A DNA stretch of 64,000 nucleotides from Pyxidicoccus sp. MSG2 (GTDB lineage Bacteria; Myxococcota; Myxococcia; Myxococcales; Myxococcaceae). A program made the position numbers and the translations under genes. The notes beneath the pieces were generated by a model. The model was given only the letters and a program-made list of their open reading frames with translations, was not told where the DNA came from and did not search any database. Positions within the stretch are counted from its first letter, which is position 1; each line of letters opens with the position of its first letter. This document shows, in pieces, positions 55,577-64,000 of the stretch. The stretch lies in the NCBI RefSeq assembly GCF_026626705.1, contig NZ_JAPNKC010000001.1, positions 3,162,001 to 3,226,000 of the forward strand, read 5' to 3'.

Positions 55577-56824
55577 TCACGTCTCCGGGACGCCCACCTC
55601 GCGAGGGCGCTGCGCGCGCAGCCCGACCACCACCACCAGGAACAGCACCGCGGCGGTCGCGGTGACGGGCCGCACGCCCAGCCGGTCCGCGAGCGCGCCC
55701 TGCATCCACACGCCCAGCGAGTAGCCGACGTTGAGCAGCACCGCGCCGAGGCCGCTCACCCGCGCCGCCATCCCGCGGGGAGCACGCTCCTGGCAACGGG
55801 TGCTCAGCCCGGCGATGGCCACCATGTACACCGCGCCCAGCACCAGGATGGCGGCCATCGCCAGGGGCAGCGTGGGGGACAGCCAGTACAGCGCCGCCGC
55901 CGGGCCCAGCACCAGCAGGGTGGTATCGAGCAGCCGCTGCCGGCCCCATCGCTCCGCCAGCGAGCCCACCATCACCGACGCCAGGAGCGCGCCCACGCCC
56001 TGCATGGACACGAGCACCGACGCCGCCGTGGCGTCCTGGCCGAACACCTTCAGCGCGAACACCGGGACCAGGGAGATGAACGGCGTTATCAGCGCCGCCA
56101 TGGTGAACATGGCCACCATGGCAAGCCACAGGGCCGAGTCCCGCCGCGACACCCGAACCCCTTCCGCGATGTCCGCCCACAGCCCCCGAGAAGGAATGGT
56201 GGAGGCTGGACGGGCTTGCGGGCGCACCGTCATCACCGCCCAGAGCACCGCGAAGAAGGTCACCGCGTTGAACGCGAGCACCCAGCCCACTCCGCCCACT
56301 GCGAGCAGCGGTGCCGCCAGCATGGGCCCGAGGATGCGCCCCAGGTTGAACTGGGTCGACGTGAGGCTCATCGCACTGTGCAGGTCTTCAGACGGCACCA
56401 GCCCGGCAATCAGCGCCGTGTAGGCCGGCATGGACAGCACGTGCACGCACCCGTTGAAGAAGGAGATGACCGCCACCGCCAGCACGGAGAGGTGGCCGGT
56501 GAAGGCGAGCGTCGCCAGCGTGCCGGCCAGCACCGCCTGCGCCAGAGCGCACAGCGCGATGAAGATGCGGCGGTCGAACCGGTCCGCGATGGCGCCCCCC
56601 AGCGGCGAGAGCACCACGGAGGGCAGGTACGTCAGCGCGGCGATGCCGCCCGTCCACTCGGCCTTGCCCGTCACCGCCGTGACGTACACGCCGAGCGCGA
56701 CGACCTCCATCCACGCGCCGATGTTGGAGACCAGCGCTCCACTCCACACGGCGACGAAGTCACGGTGCCCGAAGGCGCGGAACGAAGGCAGGCTCGACAG
56801 GCGGCGGGCAGTCACGAGAAGCAC
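55577..56824 (-). CDS. MFS transporter (likely exporter for the cluster)
   Basis: This 415-residue integral membrane protein has about 12 transmembrane helices. The family signature between helices 2 and 3 reads GGAIADRFDRRIFI. The pattern, with a single N-terminal FRAFGHRDFVAVWSGALVSNIGAWM opening, fits the EntS/DHA3-like efflux group. Its position at the edge of the biosynthetic cluster, convergent with lysK, suggests export of the product or self-protection. The start is a GTG at 56824; a second GTG nine bases later is possible. The substrate is inferred from position only. Confidence 0.88.
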   Translation of the reverse strand: MLLVTARRLSSLPSFRAFGHRDFVAVWSGALVSNIGAWMEVVALGVYVTAVTGKAEWTGGIAALTYLPSVVLSPLGGAIADRFDRRIFIALCALAQAVLAGTLATLAFTGHLSVLAVAVISFFNGCVHVLSMPAYTALIAGLVPSEDLHSAMSLTSTQFNLGRILGPMLAAPLLAVGGVGWVLAFNAVTFFAVLWAVMTVRPQARPASTIPSRGLWADIAEGVRVSRRDSALWLAMVAMFTMAALITPFISLVPVFALKVFGQDATAASVLVSMQGVGALLASVMVGSLAERWGRQRLLDTTLLVLGPAAALYWLSPTLPLAMAAILVLGAVYMVAIAGLSTRCQERAPRGMAARVSGLGAVLLNVGYSLGVWMQGALADRLGVRPVTATAAVLFLVVVVGLRAQRPREVGVPET

Positions 56825-56929
56825 GTTCTACCAGGGATGACGGTACGGAATGAGTCCCTGGAGGGCGCCGCGAATCGCGTGAGGGACGATAGGCTCCCAC
56901 AGGACTTCACCTCATGAGGGAGCAGCGCC

Positions 56930-57844
56930 ATGCGCTCGTACACCTACGTGGCACTCCTGCTCCTGCTGTCAGCCTGCGCTGCCTCTACGCCGGCCCCAAG
57001 AGCGCTGGCGGTCAGGTCCCCGAGGCTCGCCAACCTCCAGAGAGCCGCGGCGCTACCCTGGAAGGACGAGGGGCGGTGCGTCGCCCAACAGGCTTCCCAT
57101 TCATGGTCCCTGGTGGTGGAACGGTGCTTTCACGCGCTCGACACCCGGAAGATTCGCTTTCGCGATACCGAACGACGCTGCCCCGTGGCTTCCACGGACG
57201 CCGCCAGTCTGGAGATGTTGGTCGGCATCTGCCTCCTGACGCAGCCAGAGCTGGTCGTGGGCGCGGTGGTCATCATCGGCGCGGTGGTGGTGGCGGTGGC
57301 TATCGCGGAAGCACTGGATGCGTACGAACTGAGCGGTAGCCATCCCGAGGACGTGAGGCCCGTGGCTGAAACAGGGCCCGCCCCGCGAGAGCCAATGGCG
57401 GAGCGGCGGCCCAGACCGGAGCCATCAGGGCAGGAAGGGTTGCCCCCGGTGCCCCCCATGCCACCGGGGCGAGAGCGCAACGCGGATTGCACGCCCCAGC
57501 CCGTTCGACACCTGGGCGGCGATGCCCTGCACAATCAGTGCGCCGACAGGGTTCCGTGGAATGGCTTCCCAGGCTCGGATGTGCTCGTCAATGGGAAGCG
57601 CTTCGACGCGCTGCAAGTGCGCGCACGCGTACTGTGGGAGGTCAAGACCGACAATTTCGACACGTTCACACCCGCCCTTCAGAGAATTGTGATTCGAAAC
57701 CAGGTTCCGGAGCTGCGACACGAGCGCAAGCTTGCAAACGCATGTGGCTTCGACTTCCTGGTCGGCGTGCGAAGTGCAGCGCACAAAACCGCGCTGGAAG
57801 AAGCGGATCGCAACTTGAACATCGTCGTCATGGACTGGTGCTGA
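56930..57844 (+). CDS. Lipoprotein with DUF6310-type nuclease-like C-terminus (toxin candidate)
   Basis: This 304-residue protein has a lipoprotein signal peptide with lipobox LSAC (about residues 13-16) and a glycine/valine-rich hydrophobic stretch (about 105-130). A Pro/Arg-rich linker (about 140-185) and a C-terminal domain like DUF6310 follow. That domain contains FDAL followed by LWEVKTDNFDTF, the D...E-x-K spacing of PD-(D/E)XK nucleases, with conserved cysteines around it. The modular layout (lipoprotein leader, linker, nuclease-like end) and a coupled downstream gene match polymorphic lipoprotein toxins such as SitA of Myxococcus, which move between cells by outer membrane exchange. 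The toxin role is inference. GAGGGAG precedes the ATG at 56930. Confidence 0.72.
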   Translation: MRSYTYVALLLLLSACAASTPAPRALAVRSPRLANLQRAAALPWKDEGRCVAQQASHSWSLVVERCFHALDTRKIRFRDTERRCPVASTDAASLEMLVGICLLTQPELVVGAVVIIGAVVVAVAIAEALDAYELSGSHPEDVRPVAETGPAPREPMAERRPRPEPSGQEGLPPVPPMPPGRERNADCTPQPVRHLGGDALHNQCADRVPWNGFPGSDVLVNGKRFDALQVRARVLWEVKTDNFDTFTPALQRIVIRNQVPELRHERKLANACGFDFLVGVRSAAHKTALEEADRNLNIVVMDWC

Positions 57845-57845
57845 A

Positions 57846-58604
57846 ATGACAGCCATACCGAGATCGCTCATCCTCATCGTCTACGCGCCCGCGCTGGCAG
57901 CCAAAGATGAGCGCATTCCTGCAGTCGCCCGTGGGTTGGAATGTGCGCTACGGGGCTTGCGCTTGGAGTGGACCATTACTGACGAGGGGAAGATCATCCC
58001 GTTGCCGCGGCACGACTCGTGGATCGCCGAGGCAGGAGCACGAGAGATGCTCCCGATGCTCTGCAACGACGACGAAAATTACCTGGTGACGCTGTCTGGG
58101 TGGGAACAACCCGCAGGTATCTCTTCAGGTGGAAGGCCCCTGTTCGAATTTCATGCGGAACTGCCGCTAGAGGCCGCCGTCATCTCAGCGGCAATGGATG
58201 TACTGGAGGGCATTGGGGAGGGTGCGCGCGCCTTCTGGGGGCATGCTTCGCCGAATCTCCTGGCACAGGAGTTCGCACGGCAGACGCGTCACTCACCAAG
58301 CGACCCGGACGTTACGGAGCGGGGACTGCCCTCCATCAAGCTCTCCGAGGACATCCCCTCCCCCGAGCTTCCGCATTACCTCGGATGGCTCAACTACTGG
58401 TCGGCCGCCGCCGCACGGGCCATCCATTTCCCGGACCCGGCGCGCGATGCGGACCTGCTCTCACGGTCGCGGCGAACCGCGACGGGCGGGTGGGTGGTGC
58501 GGCTCACGGACGCGCCGCTCGACCTCGACAACCCCGCCCACCTCGACACGCTCAAGCGGGCCTACGAGCGCTTCCCGGAGATTGGCGGACGCGCGACGCC
58601 TTGA
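57846..58604 (+). CDS. DUF5953-like protein (candidate cognate immunity protein)
   Basis: This 252-residue protein shows no signal peptide or transmembrane helix and is likely cytoplasmic. It opens RSLILIVYAPALAAKDERIPAVARGLE and has a central NYLVTLSGWEQP and a C-terminal YLGWLNYWSAAAARAIHFPDP segment, features I associate with DUF5953 of myxobacteria. The start is one base after the stop of the DUF6310-like gene, so the two are coupled. Such genes usually pair with DUF6310-like ones, and an immunity role is the simplest reading. No enzymatic motif seen. GC content is slightly lower than in neighbours, in keeping with an accessory pair. Confidence 0.65.
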   Translation: MTAIPRSLILIVYAPALAAKDERIPAVARGLECALRGLRLEWTITDEGKIIPLPRHDSWIAEAGAREMLPMLCNDDENYLVTLSGWEQPAGISSGGRPLFEFHAELPLEAAVISAAMDVLEGIGEGARAFWGHASPNLLAQEFARQTRHSPSDPDVTERGLPSIKLSEDIPSPELPHYLGWLNYWSAAAARAIHFPDPARDADLLSRSRRTATGGWVVRLTDAPLDLDNPAHLDTLKRAYERFPEIGGRATP

Positions 58605-58620
58605 GCGGAACCAGCGCGCC

Positions 58621-59628
58621 TCAGACGCCCGACAGCTCCGACTTCGGCTGGCGCGTCATCAGGTCCACCACCGCGCTCTTCGCGTTCTTCCCCTCGTAGG
58701 CAATCAGGTACACCTGATGGCAGATGGGCAGCTCCACGCCCAGCTTGACCTCCAAATCCCTCGCGCTCTTCGCCGTCTTCACGCCCTCGGCCACTTCCTT
58801 CATCTCCGCGAGGATGTCCGGCAGCTTGCGGCCCTTGCCCAACTCCATGCCCACGTGCCGGTTGCGGCTCAGCTCGCCCGTGCACGTCAGCACCAGGTCC
58901 CCCATGCCGGACAGGCCGGAGAGCGTCAGCGGGTTGGCGCCCCTGCGCACCGCCAGGCGCGTAATCTCCGCCAGCCCCCGGGTGATGATGGCCGCGCGCG
59001 CGTTGTGGCCCATGCCCAACCCGTCCGCCATGCCCGCCGCAATCGCGATGACATTCTTCAGCGCGCCGCCGTACTGCACGCCCACCACGTCCGTGGACGT
59101 GTAGCTGCGGAACGTCTCCGTCTGCAGCGCCTTCTGGCAGCGCACCGCCACCTTGTCCCAGTGGGATGCAATCGTCACCACCGTGGGCATCCGCCTCGCC
59201 AGCTCCTTGGCGAAGCTGGGCCCGGAGAGCACCGCGATGTACGGCTGGAACTCCTCCGGAAGGCAGTCCTCCAGCAGCTCCGTCATCGTCAGCAGCGTCT
59301 CGTTCTCGATGCCCTTCGCCACCGTGATGATGGGCACGTGGCGCGGCAGGTACGGCTTCGCCTTCGCCACCACCTCGCGCGTCGCATGGCTGGGCGTGGC
59401 GAGCACCACCAACTCCGAGCCAGCGAGCGCCTCCTCGAGGCTGTTCGTGGCCCGCACCCGCTCCGAGATGGGGATGCCCTTCAGGTAGGTGGAGTTCTCG
59501 TGCTTCGTGTTGATGGCGTCCACCACGGAGGGCTCACGGCCCCACAGCCGCACCTCGTCGCAGTTGACCGCGAGCACGTTCGCCAGGGCCGTACCGAAGG
59601 AGCCGGAGCCGATGACACTGCCACGCAT
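58621..59628 (-). CDS. gpsA: NAD(P)H-dependent glycerol-3-phosphate dehydrogenase
   Basis: This 335-residue enzyme makes sn-glycerol-3-phosphate from dihydroxyacetone phosphate for phospholipid synthesis. It has the Rossmann motif GSGSFGTALANVLA at the N-terminus and VLSGPSFAKELA. It also has GGALKNVIAIAAGMADGL (catalytic lysine) and the C-terminal GLSGMGDLVLTCTG and SRNRHVG segments. Length and motifs are standard for GpsA. It lies 38 bases downstream of an outer-membrane-protein-like gene on the same strand. Confidence 0.96.
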   Translation of the reverse strand: MRGSVIGSGSFGTALANVLAVNCDEVRLWGREPSVVDAINTKHENSTYLKGIPISERVRATNSLEEALAGSELVVLATPSHATREVVAKAKPYLPRHVPIITVAKGIENETLLTMTELLEDCLPEEFQPYIAVLSGPSFAKELARRMPTVVTIASHWDKVAVRCQKALQTETFRSYTSTDVVGVQYGGALKNVIAIAAGMADGLGMGHNARAAIITRGLAEITRLAVRRGANPLTLSGLSGMGDLVLTCTGELSRNRHVGMELGKGRKLPDILAEMKEVAEGVKTAKSARDLEVKLGVELPICHQVYLIAYEGKNAKSAVVDLMTRQPKSELSGV

Positions 59629-59666
59629 GCAGAACCTCGCTGGAGGGGGAGGCAGCCGGGGCGCCT

Positions 59667-60611
59667 CTAGAGACCGGTGACGATTCCGACGGAAATCACG
59701 GGCATGAAGTCCGCGTCGTCGGGGCGGGTGCGCACGTCTCCACCCACCGTCACAGAGTAGGACGTTTTCTCGGTCAGGGGCACTTCGGCACCGAAGCGGA
59801 TGGGGAAGGCGTTGCCCGACACCACTGAAGGCGGCAGCCCGCCCAGTGGCGTGCGCTGAATCGGCTCGGTGTCCAGGGAGAGGTGGTAGCGCACGTCCAG
59901 GAACAGCCGCGACGCTTTCGCGCCCGTCCGCAGGCTGGCCACGAGGCCGGGCTGCACGTTCCAGTTGCGCCGTCCGCTCAGGTAGCGCGCGCCCTTCAAC
60001 TCCACGCTCGCCGACCGGAGGAAGAAGGCATGGCTCCCCTCCACCACCAGCCCCAGGCTCCAGCGAGGGCCCCCATCCAGCACCATCCACCGCCCGCCCA
60101 GCCGCACCTCGTTCATCATCCCGTAGAGGCTGTCCACGCCGACCAGCGCATCCACGCGGGGAAGCACGCCGTAGGCCACCCGGGCGGACAGCGTGGGGAA
60201 GCCCAGCGAGAAGCTCGCGCCCAGGCCGCCCTTCCCCATCGTGCGCGCGCCCAGCACGCTCACGAGGTTGTTGATGGGCTGCGACTGCACCTGCGCACGG
60301 CGGGGACGGCCCGACGGCCTTCGCGACGGCGAGGCCACGGCGGCGTCGTCCACCGGCACCAGGGGCGGCACCTCCGGCAGCTTCGGCAGCGCCGCCGCGT
60401 CCTTCCCCTCCGGCACCGCCGTGGCGCCGGGGAAGTCCTCCCACGAGGCATCGTCCGGAGTGCTGTTGCGCCGGGGGGCCTCCACCTCGCCGGGCACCGC
60501 CCAGGACTCGTCCGCGGGCGGGTTGCGCGCGGGCGGCGCCACGGGGGACTGCGCCAGGGCGGGCACGGCCGGGACGAGCAACAGCAGGGACAGGAGGCGG
60601 GCGGGGACCAT
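59667..60611 (-). CDS. Exported beta-barrel-like outer membrane protein
   Basis: This 314-residue protein has a Sec signal peptide (LLSLLLLVPAVPALAQ), a Pro/Ala-rich spacer to about residue 110, and then amphipathic beta strands. These include GGLGASFSLGFPTLSARVAYG, RWSLGLVVEGSHAF, LFLDVRYHLSL and TSYSVTVGGDV. The alternating pattern and the ending ISVGIVTGL suggest a small outer membrane barrel. No family recognised. It is upstream of gpsA on the same strand and may share a transcript, though a functional link is not evident. Confidence 0.68.
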   Translation of the reverse strand: MVPARLLSLLLLVPAVPALAQSPVAPPARNPPADESWAVPGEVEAPRRNSTPDDASWEDFPGATAVPEGKDAAALPKLPEVPPLVPVDDAAVASPSRRPSGRPRRAQVQSQPINNLVSVLGARTMGKGGLGASFSLGFPTLSARVAYGVLPRVDALVGVDSLYGMMNEVRLGGRWMVLDGGPRWSLGLVVEGSHAFFLRSASVELKGARYLSGRRNWNVQPGLVASLRTGAKASRLFLDVRYHLSLDTEPIQRTPLGGLPPSVVSGNAFPIRFGAEVPLTEKTSYSVTVGGDVRTRPDDADFMPVISVGIVTGL

Positions 60612-60792
60612 GGAAGCGGGCGGCAGCTTAGTCCACGGCGCCGGATGACACGAGCGAAGCCCGCCCGCTCCCCCGCCCGGCGGGAGAGCCGTCCGGAAGC
60701 AGGCACCCGCGCTCGGGAAACGTGGCCGCGCGGGCCCGGCTCCGGTCTACATTCCGCGCCGCGCACGGCGTGCGCCAGGGAGAGACCACGGG

Positions 60793-61365
60793 ATGAGGGC
60801 AGGAGGGCGCGCGGCACTGGTGCTGGCACTGACGGTGGGCGCGTGTCGCTCCCGGAGCCCGGATGTCACCTCGGCGCCCGACGCGGGTGCCGGCATCAGG
60901 GCCCAGGCCGCGGACCTCCCGCTCCCGGGCTGTGACGTGCTGATGCCCTCCGACGTGCGGGACCTGATGCTCCCCGGCTTCACCATGAAGGAGGAGCGCG
61001 CGTGCCCGACGTGCGGGCCGCTGTGCACCTTCCGCTCCACGTCCGAGGCGGACACCTCCGCGTCGGTGGCCTGGGACTGCAACCCCCGCCACACGCAGGC
61101 GGACGTGAAGGCGCTGATGGCCCCCACCCTGCGGGCCGGCGGCGAGGAGGTCCCCGCGCTGGGCCGCGCCGCCGTCCGCCGCGCTCCCGCGCAGGGCATG
61201 CTCCAGGTGATGACGTGGGACGACGACACGCCCTGCGCCCTCGTCGTCACCTGGCTGGGCGCGGACGCGGACCGGGCCCTCGACGTCGCGCGCTCCGCCC
61301 TCGTCGCCACGACGCCGGGCGTGCTCGCCACGCCTCCGGCCCCGGTCGACGCCGGCGAGCCCTGA
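60793..61365 (+). CDS. Hypothetical lipoprotein, cysteine-rich
   Basis: This 190-residue protein has lipobox TVGAC (about residues 14-18). The mature region contains CDVLMPSDVRDLMLPGFTM, CPTCGPLCTF (three close cysteines), DCNPRHTQ and DDDTPCALVV, so disulfides or a metal site are likely. The layout, two copies of a 'DV..LM' segment, suggests a small globular envelope protein. No family recognised. It ends nine bases before a strong hairpin. Confidence 0.65.
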   Translation: MRAGGRAALVLALTVGACRSRSPDVTSAPDAGAGIRAQAADLPLPGCDVLMPSDVRDLMLPGFTMKEERACPTCGPLCTFRSTSEADTSASVAWDCNPRHTQADVKALMAPTLRAGGEEVPALGRAAVRRAPAQGMLQVMTWDDDTPCALVVTWLGADADRALDVARSALVATTPGVLATPPAPVDAGEP

Positions 61366-61373
61366 AACGACAG

Positions 61374-61410
61374 CGGGGGCCGGCCCCGCATGGCGCGGAA
61401 GCGGCCCCCG
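61374..61410 (+). terminator. Bidirectional hairpin
   Basis: CGGGGGCCG (61374-61382) pairs with CGGCCCCCG (61402-61410) around a 19-base loop, between the convergent lipoprotein and cytochrome genes. Confidence 0.6.
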
Positions 61411-61441
61411 TTCCGAACATGCCCTCACGGGCCCCGCGCGC

Positions 61442-63469
61442 TCACAGCGTGCGCAGGTACTCCACGAGGTCGTCGACCTCCGCGTCGCTGAGCTGCGCCG
61501 TGGAGCCGTGCCGGTTCGTGTCACGCCCCTGCACCAGGCGGTCCTTCAGCGTCAGCGCGCTGCCGTCGTGCAGGTACGGCGCCGTGCGCGCCAGGCCCAG
61601 CAGGGACGGGGTGTTGAGGCCCACCTTGCGCACCTGCGCGTCATCCTGGATGGGGCCGTTGGTGATGAAGGTGCCCACGTCGGCCTGCTTGTTGTTCGTG
61701 AGCGTCTCGCCCTCGTGGCAGCTGTCGCAGGAGGCCTTCTTGAAGACGAGCGCGCCGCGGGCCTGCGCGTCGGTGAGGGCCTCGCGCTTGTGCGGGTTGT
61801 CCGGCGCGGGGATGACGTCGATGAAGGACGACAGCTGCGACACCATGACGCTGTCCAGCGCCGTGCCGCCCATGCGCCGGCGCACCGTGGCGTCCAGGAA
61901 GTCACGCAGCGTGGAGAACTCGCCGCTCCAGTGGAACGGGCCCGTCTTCGTCACCTTGCGGCCCGCGAGGCTGGGCGTCTGGCGCGGGCCGTCCGGGAAG
62001 CCCCACACGTGGCCGTCCTCGCGGCCGTCCAGGTGGCAGGACGCGCAGGACGCGCTCACCGAGGCGCTCGTCATGCGCGAGTCCAGCGCCGAGTAGAAGA
62101 GCTTGCGGCCGGCGACGGCCTGGGGCTCCAGCACGTCACCCACCAGCGCCAGCGGCGTCCCTTCCGCGCGCACGTTGGCCACACCCGAGGAGCCGTCGCT
62201 CACCAGCGTCGTCACCGTGTGGTCGAACGCGTTGTGGACGAACGCCTTGCGCCCGTCGCGCGTCATGGCGATGCCGCTGGGCCCGGAGCCGACGCGCACC
62301 AGCTGGCGCACGCTGCTGCCGGTGAAGTTCACGATGTCCGGCCCCGAGCGACGGTCCATGGGGATGATGGCCACGTTGTCCGTCTCGCGGTTCACCACGA
62401 AGACCCACAGCCCGGACGGGTCCACCACCGCCGCCACCGGGCCCTGGATGGCGTGCGTGGGCTCCGGGCTGACGATGGTGGACGGCGGGAAGTCCGGCGA
62501 CTGCTCCGGGGGTGGGCGGCACTGGTCCAGGTCATCCACCACCGGCCTGCCGTCCTCGGTGTCGAAGGTGACGATGCCCGGGGCCACCACGCCGGCCGAG
62601 CTGCACGGGCTGCCGCCACCATAGAGCGAGCCATCACCGCCCCCGGGGTTGCCCGTCATGGGCCCGCCGATGGGGTCCTCGCGCGCCCACAGCACCGGCG
62701 CCAGCGCGCGCTCGCCGTTCGGCGTCAGCACCACGTCCGACATGCCGCGGGGCCGGAAGCGGATGTTCATCAGCGCCACGTCCGGCATGGGGGCATCCGA
62801 CGAGCCGGAGCCGCCGCCATTGCTGGAGGAGTCGCTGACGTTGGCGCGCGCGTACAGGTCCGTGCGCTCGTGCTGCACGCGGGGCCGGCCGGAGTCAGCC
62901 AGGTCCACCGTCACCAAATCACTGTGCCGGAAGAGGCTGACGAGCGCGCGCTTGCCGTTGTCCACCAGCGCGATGCCGCGCGGCTCCTCGCCCACCGGCA
63001 GCTCCCAGCGGACCGTCAGGGAGCGCGTGTCCACGGCCATCAGCGTGCCGTGCTCGCTGGAGTCCAGCGCGGTGCTGTTCACCACGTACAGCGTGTCCCC
63101 GCCCGGGGCGACGGCCAGGCCCATGGGCTCCACGCCCACGGAGATGCGCGCCGCCTCGTTCCAGTCACCCCGGCGGATGACGGACACGCTGCGCTCGGCG
63201 CGGTTGGAGACGTAGACGGTGTCGTCCGGACCCACCACCACGCGCTCGGGGCCGCGGCCCACCTTCACCTCGCCCACCTTCTCGTTGCTCCCGGTGTCCA
63301 CCACCGACAGCACGCCGTTGTCGGCGTCCACCACGTACAGGAAGGCGTCATCGCGGCTGAGCGCCACCGAGCCCGACGCGTTGTTCCACGTCGCCTCGGC
63401 CTGGCGGTCACCACACGCCGTCAGCCCCAGCATCGAAGCCAGCACCGCGGCAAGAACGTGCCGTCTCAT
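61442..63469 (-). CDS. Lipoprotein: YVTN beta-propeller fused to di-haem cytochrome c
   Basis: This 675-residue protein has a lipobox LTAC at about residues 16-19. About 400 residues of YVTN-like propeller repeats follow (for example LYVVDADNGVLSVVDTGSNEKVGEVKVG and TVYVSNRAERSVSVI). The C-terminal region has two c-type haem sites, CASCH (about 475) and CDSCH (about 581), in a cytochrome c peroxidase/MauG-like arrangement. It probably works in the periplasm as a redox protein, with the propeller as a docking or substrate-binding part. The ATG at 63469 has GAGGAGG upstream; the in-frame GTG at 63487 overlaps that site. Confidence 0.85.
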   Translation of the reverse strand: MRRHVLAAVLASMLGLTACGDRQAEATWNNASGSVALSRDDAFLYVVDADNGVLSVVDTGSNEKVGEVKVGRGPERVVVGPDDTVYVSNRAERSVSVIRRGDWNEAARISVGVEPMGLAVAPGGDTLYVVNSTALDSSEHGTLMAVDTRSLTVRWELPVGEEPRGIALVDNGKRALVSLFRHSDLVTVDLADSGRPRVQHERTDLYARANVSDSSSNGGGSGSSDAPMPDVALMNIRFRPRGMSDVVLTPNGERALAPVLWAREDPIGGPMTGNPGGGDGSLYGGGSPCSSAGVVAPGIVTFDTEDGRPVVDDLDQCRPPPEQSPDFPPSTIVSPEPTHAIQGPVAAVVDPSGLWVFVVNRETDNVAIIPMDRRSGPDIVNFTGSSVRQLVRVGSGPSGIAMTRDGRKAFVHNAFDHTVTTLVSDGSSGVANVRAEGTPLALVGDVLEPQAVAGRKLFYSALDSRMTSASVSASCASCHLDGREDGHVWGFPDGPRQTPSLAGRKVTKTGPFHWSGEFSTLRDFLDATVRRRMGGTALDSVMVSQLSSFIDVIPAPDNPHKREALTDAQARGALVFKKASCDSCHEGETLTNNKQADVGTFITNGPIQDDAQVRKVGLNTPSLLGLARTAPYLHDGSALTLKDRLVQGRDTNRHGSTAQLSDAEVDDLVEYLRTL

Positions 63470-63730
63470 CGGGAAGGTCCTCCTCACAAGCGCCCGGCCC
63501 CGTCACCCACGGCCCGAGCCAGACTCCGAGCGCCTGCGACATGTAGCGGTGGAAATGACGGCCGGCCCTGGTCGCTCGCCTCCCCCGCGGGCCCGCATGC
63601 TTGCACCAGAAGGCCCCGGAAGTCGATGTCTTACACACCCCGGGTGTGGGTGTTGGACAGTCTCCGGGCGGGCGTTCCCCTTGAAACGTCGCGAGCGTGT
63701 CAGCCCGGGTGGGAGTAAAGGAGGGGGGTC

Positions 63731-64000
63731 GTGTCGCGCTCTCCCCCCGTCATCCTCAACTTCCGGCGCACGTTCGCCCTGCTCATCGTCCTGGTGGTGG
63801 TGCCATCCGCCGGCCTGTCCGGCTTCGGCGTGGTGGCCATCATCAACGAGCGCGCCGCGGTGGAGAAGCGCCTGGAGTCCGCCTGGCGCGGCACGCTGGA
63901 GTCGCTGTCCTCCGAGCTGCCCAGGGCGCTGGCGTCCGCCCATCTGGAAGAGGAGGGAGGCGCGCTGCGCCTCGTCATGCCGGACGGGCGGGTGGTGTCC
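63731..64000 (+). CDS. N-terminus of a membrane sensor protein, probably histidine kinase (3' end missing)
   Basis: The GTG at 63731 has AGGAGG about six bases upstream. The visible 90 residues have one transmembrane helix (FALLIVLVVVPSAGLSGFGVVAII, about 15-38). A helical periplasmic segment (RAAVEKRLESAWRGTLESL) and the start of a beta strand (LRLVMPDGRVV) follow. This layout fits the sensor part of a two-component histidine kinase, but no kinase motif is in the window, so the call is tentative. Confidence 0.6.
   Translation, partial: MSRSPPVILNFRRTFALLIVLVVVPSAGLSGFGVVAIINERAAVEKRLESAWRGTLESLSSELPRALASAHLEEEGGALRLVMPDGRVVS

Overview
This window is high-GC, gene-dense DNA with the hallmarks of a myxobacterium (Myxococcaceae: Myxococcus, Corallococcus or Pyxidicoccus type). 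The signs are a Myxococcus-type DUF2381 paralogue, many lipoproteins, a PilY1/minor-pilin operon, a DUF6310/DUF5953 lipoprotein-toxin-like pair and a hybrid NRPS/PKS cluster. The species is inferred, not proven. Most genes are packed in operons with ATGA or GTGA overlaps, and convergent genes are often separated by GC-rich hairpins.

Layout. 0-9.7 kb holds housekeeping and cell-envelope genes: the end of a response regulator, a two-gene ABC transporter, a secreted VWA protein, a DUF2381 protein with a lipoprotein, a histone-deacetylase-like enzyme, a lipoprotein, a YceI-pirin pair and a small release-factor-like GGQ protein. 9.9-16.4 kb is a type IV pilus tip operon (PilY1 adhesin and three minor pilins, PilV/PilW/PilX-like), preceded by a striking double palindrome and followed by a small HD (p)ppGpp-hydrolase-like gene. 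17-29.3 kb holds aconitase, a phospholipase D/cardiolipin-synthase-like enzyme, a PafB/PafC-like WYL regulator pair coupled to an FHA membrane protein, glutamate 5-kinase, HflX and two small proteins.

29.4-56.8 kb is the centrepiece: a biosynthetic gene cluster in two divergent arms. The left arm holds an AMP ligase, a free carrier protein and a very large NRPS (C-A-PCP, C-A-PCP, C-[A remnant]-PCP, C-A-PCP, the last PCP cut off by a frameshift). A KS-AT-ACP-TE polyketide synthase faces the NRPS tail to tail and supplies the only thioesterase. The right arm is one tightly coupled operon of ten genes: a split transketolase, a LysW-type amino-group carrier protein, LysX, LysY/ArgC, an HK97-capsid-fold (encapsulin-like) protein, a sulfotransferase, a short-chain dehydrogenase, LysZ/ArgB and LysK. 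A convergent MFS exporter follows. From known AmCP pathways I infer that an amino acid, probably glutamate or aminoadipate, is tethered to the LysW homologue, phosphorylated and reduced to a semialdehyde. It is then extended by two carbons by the transketolase, reduced by the SDR, sulfated, released by LysK and built into the lipo/peptide-polyketide. No LysJ aminotransferase is present. A capsid-like shell protein in the middle of this operon suggests enclosed biosynthesis or an enzyme built on a capsid fold. This is the strongest candidate for an undescribed system.

56.9-64 kb holds a candidate lipoprotein toxin/immunity pair, glycerol-3-phosphate dehydrogenase, an outer-membrane-protein-like gene, a lipoprotein, a YVTN-propeller/di-haem cytochrome fusion and the start of a sensor protein, probably a histidine kinase. 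I saw no tRNA, rRNA, CRISPR array or transposase.
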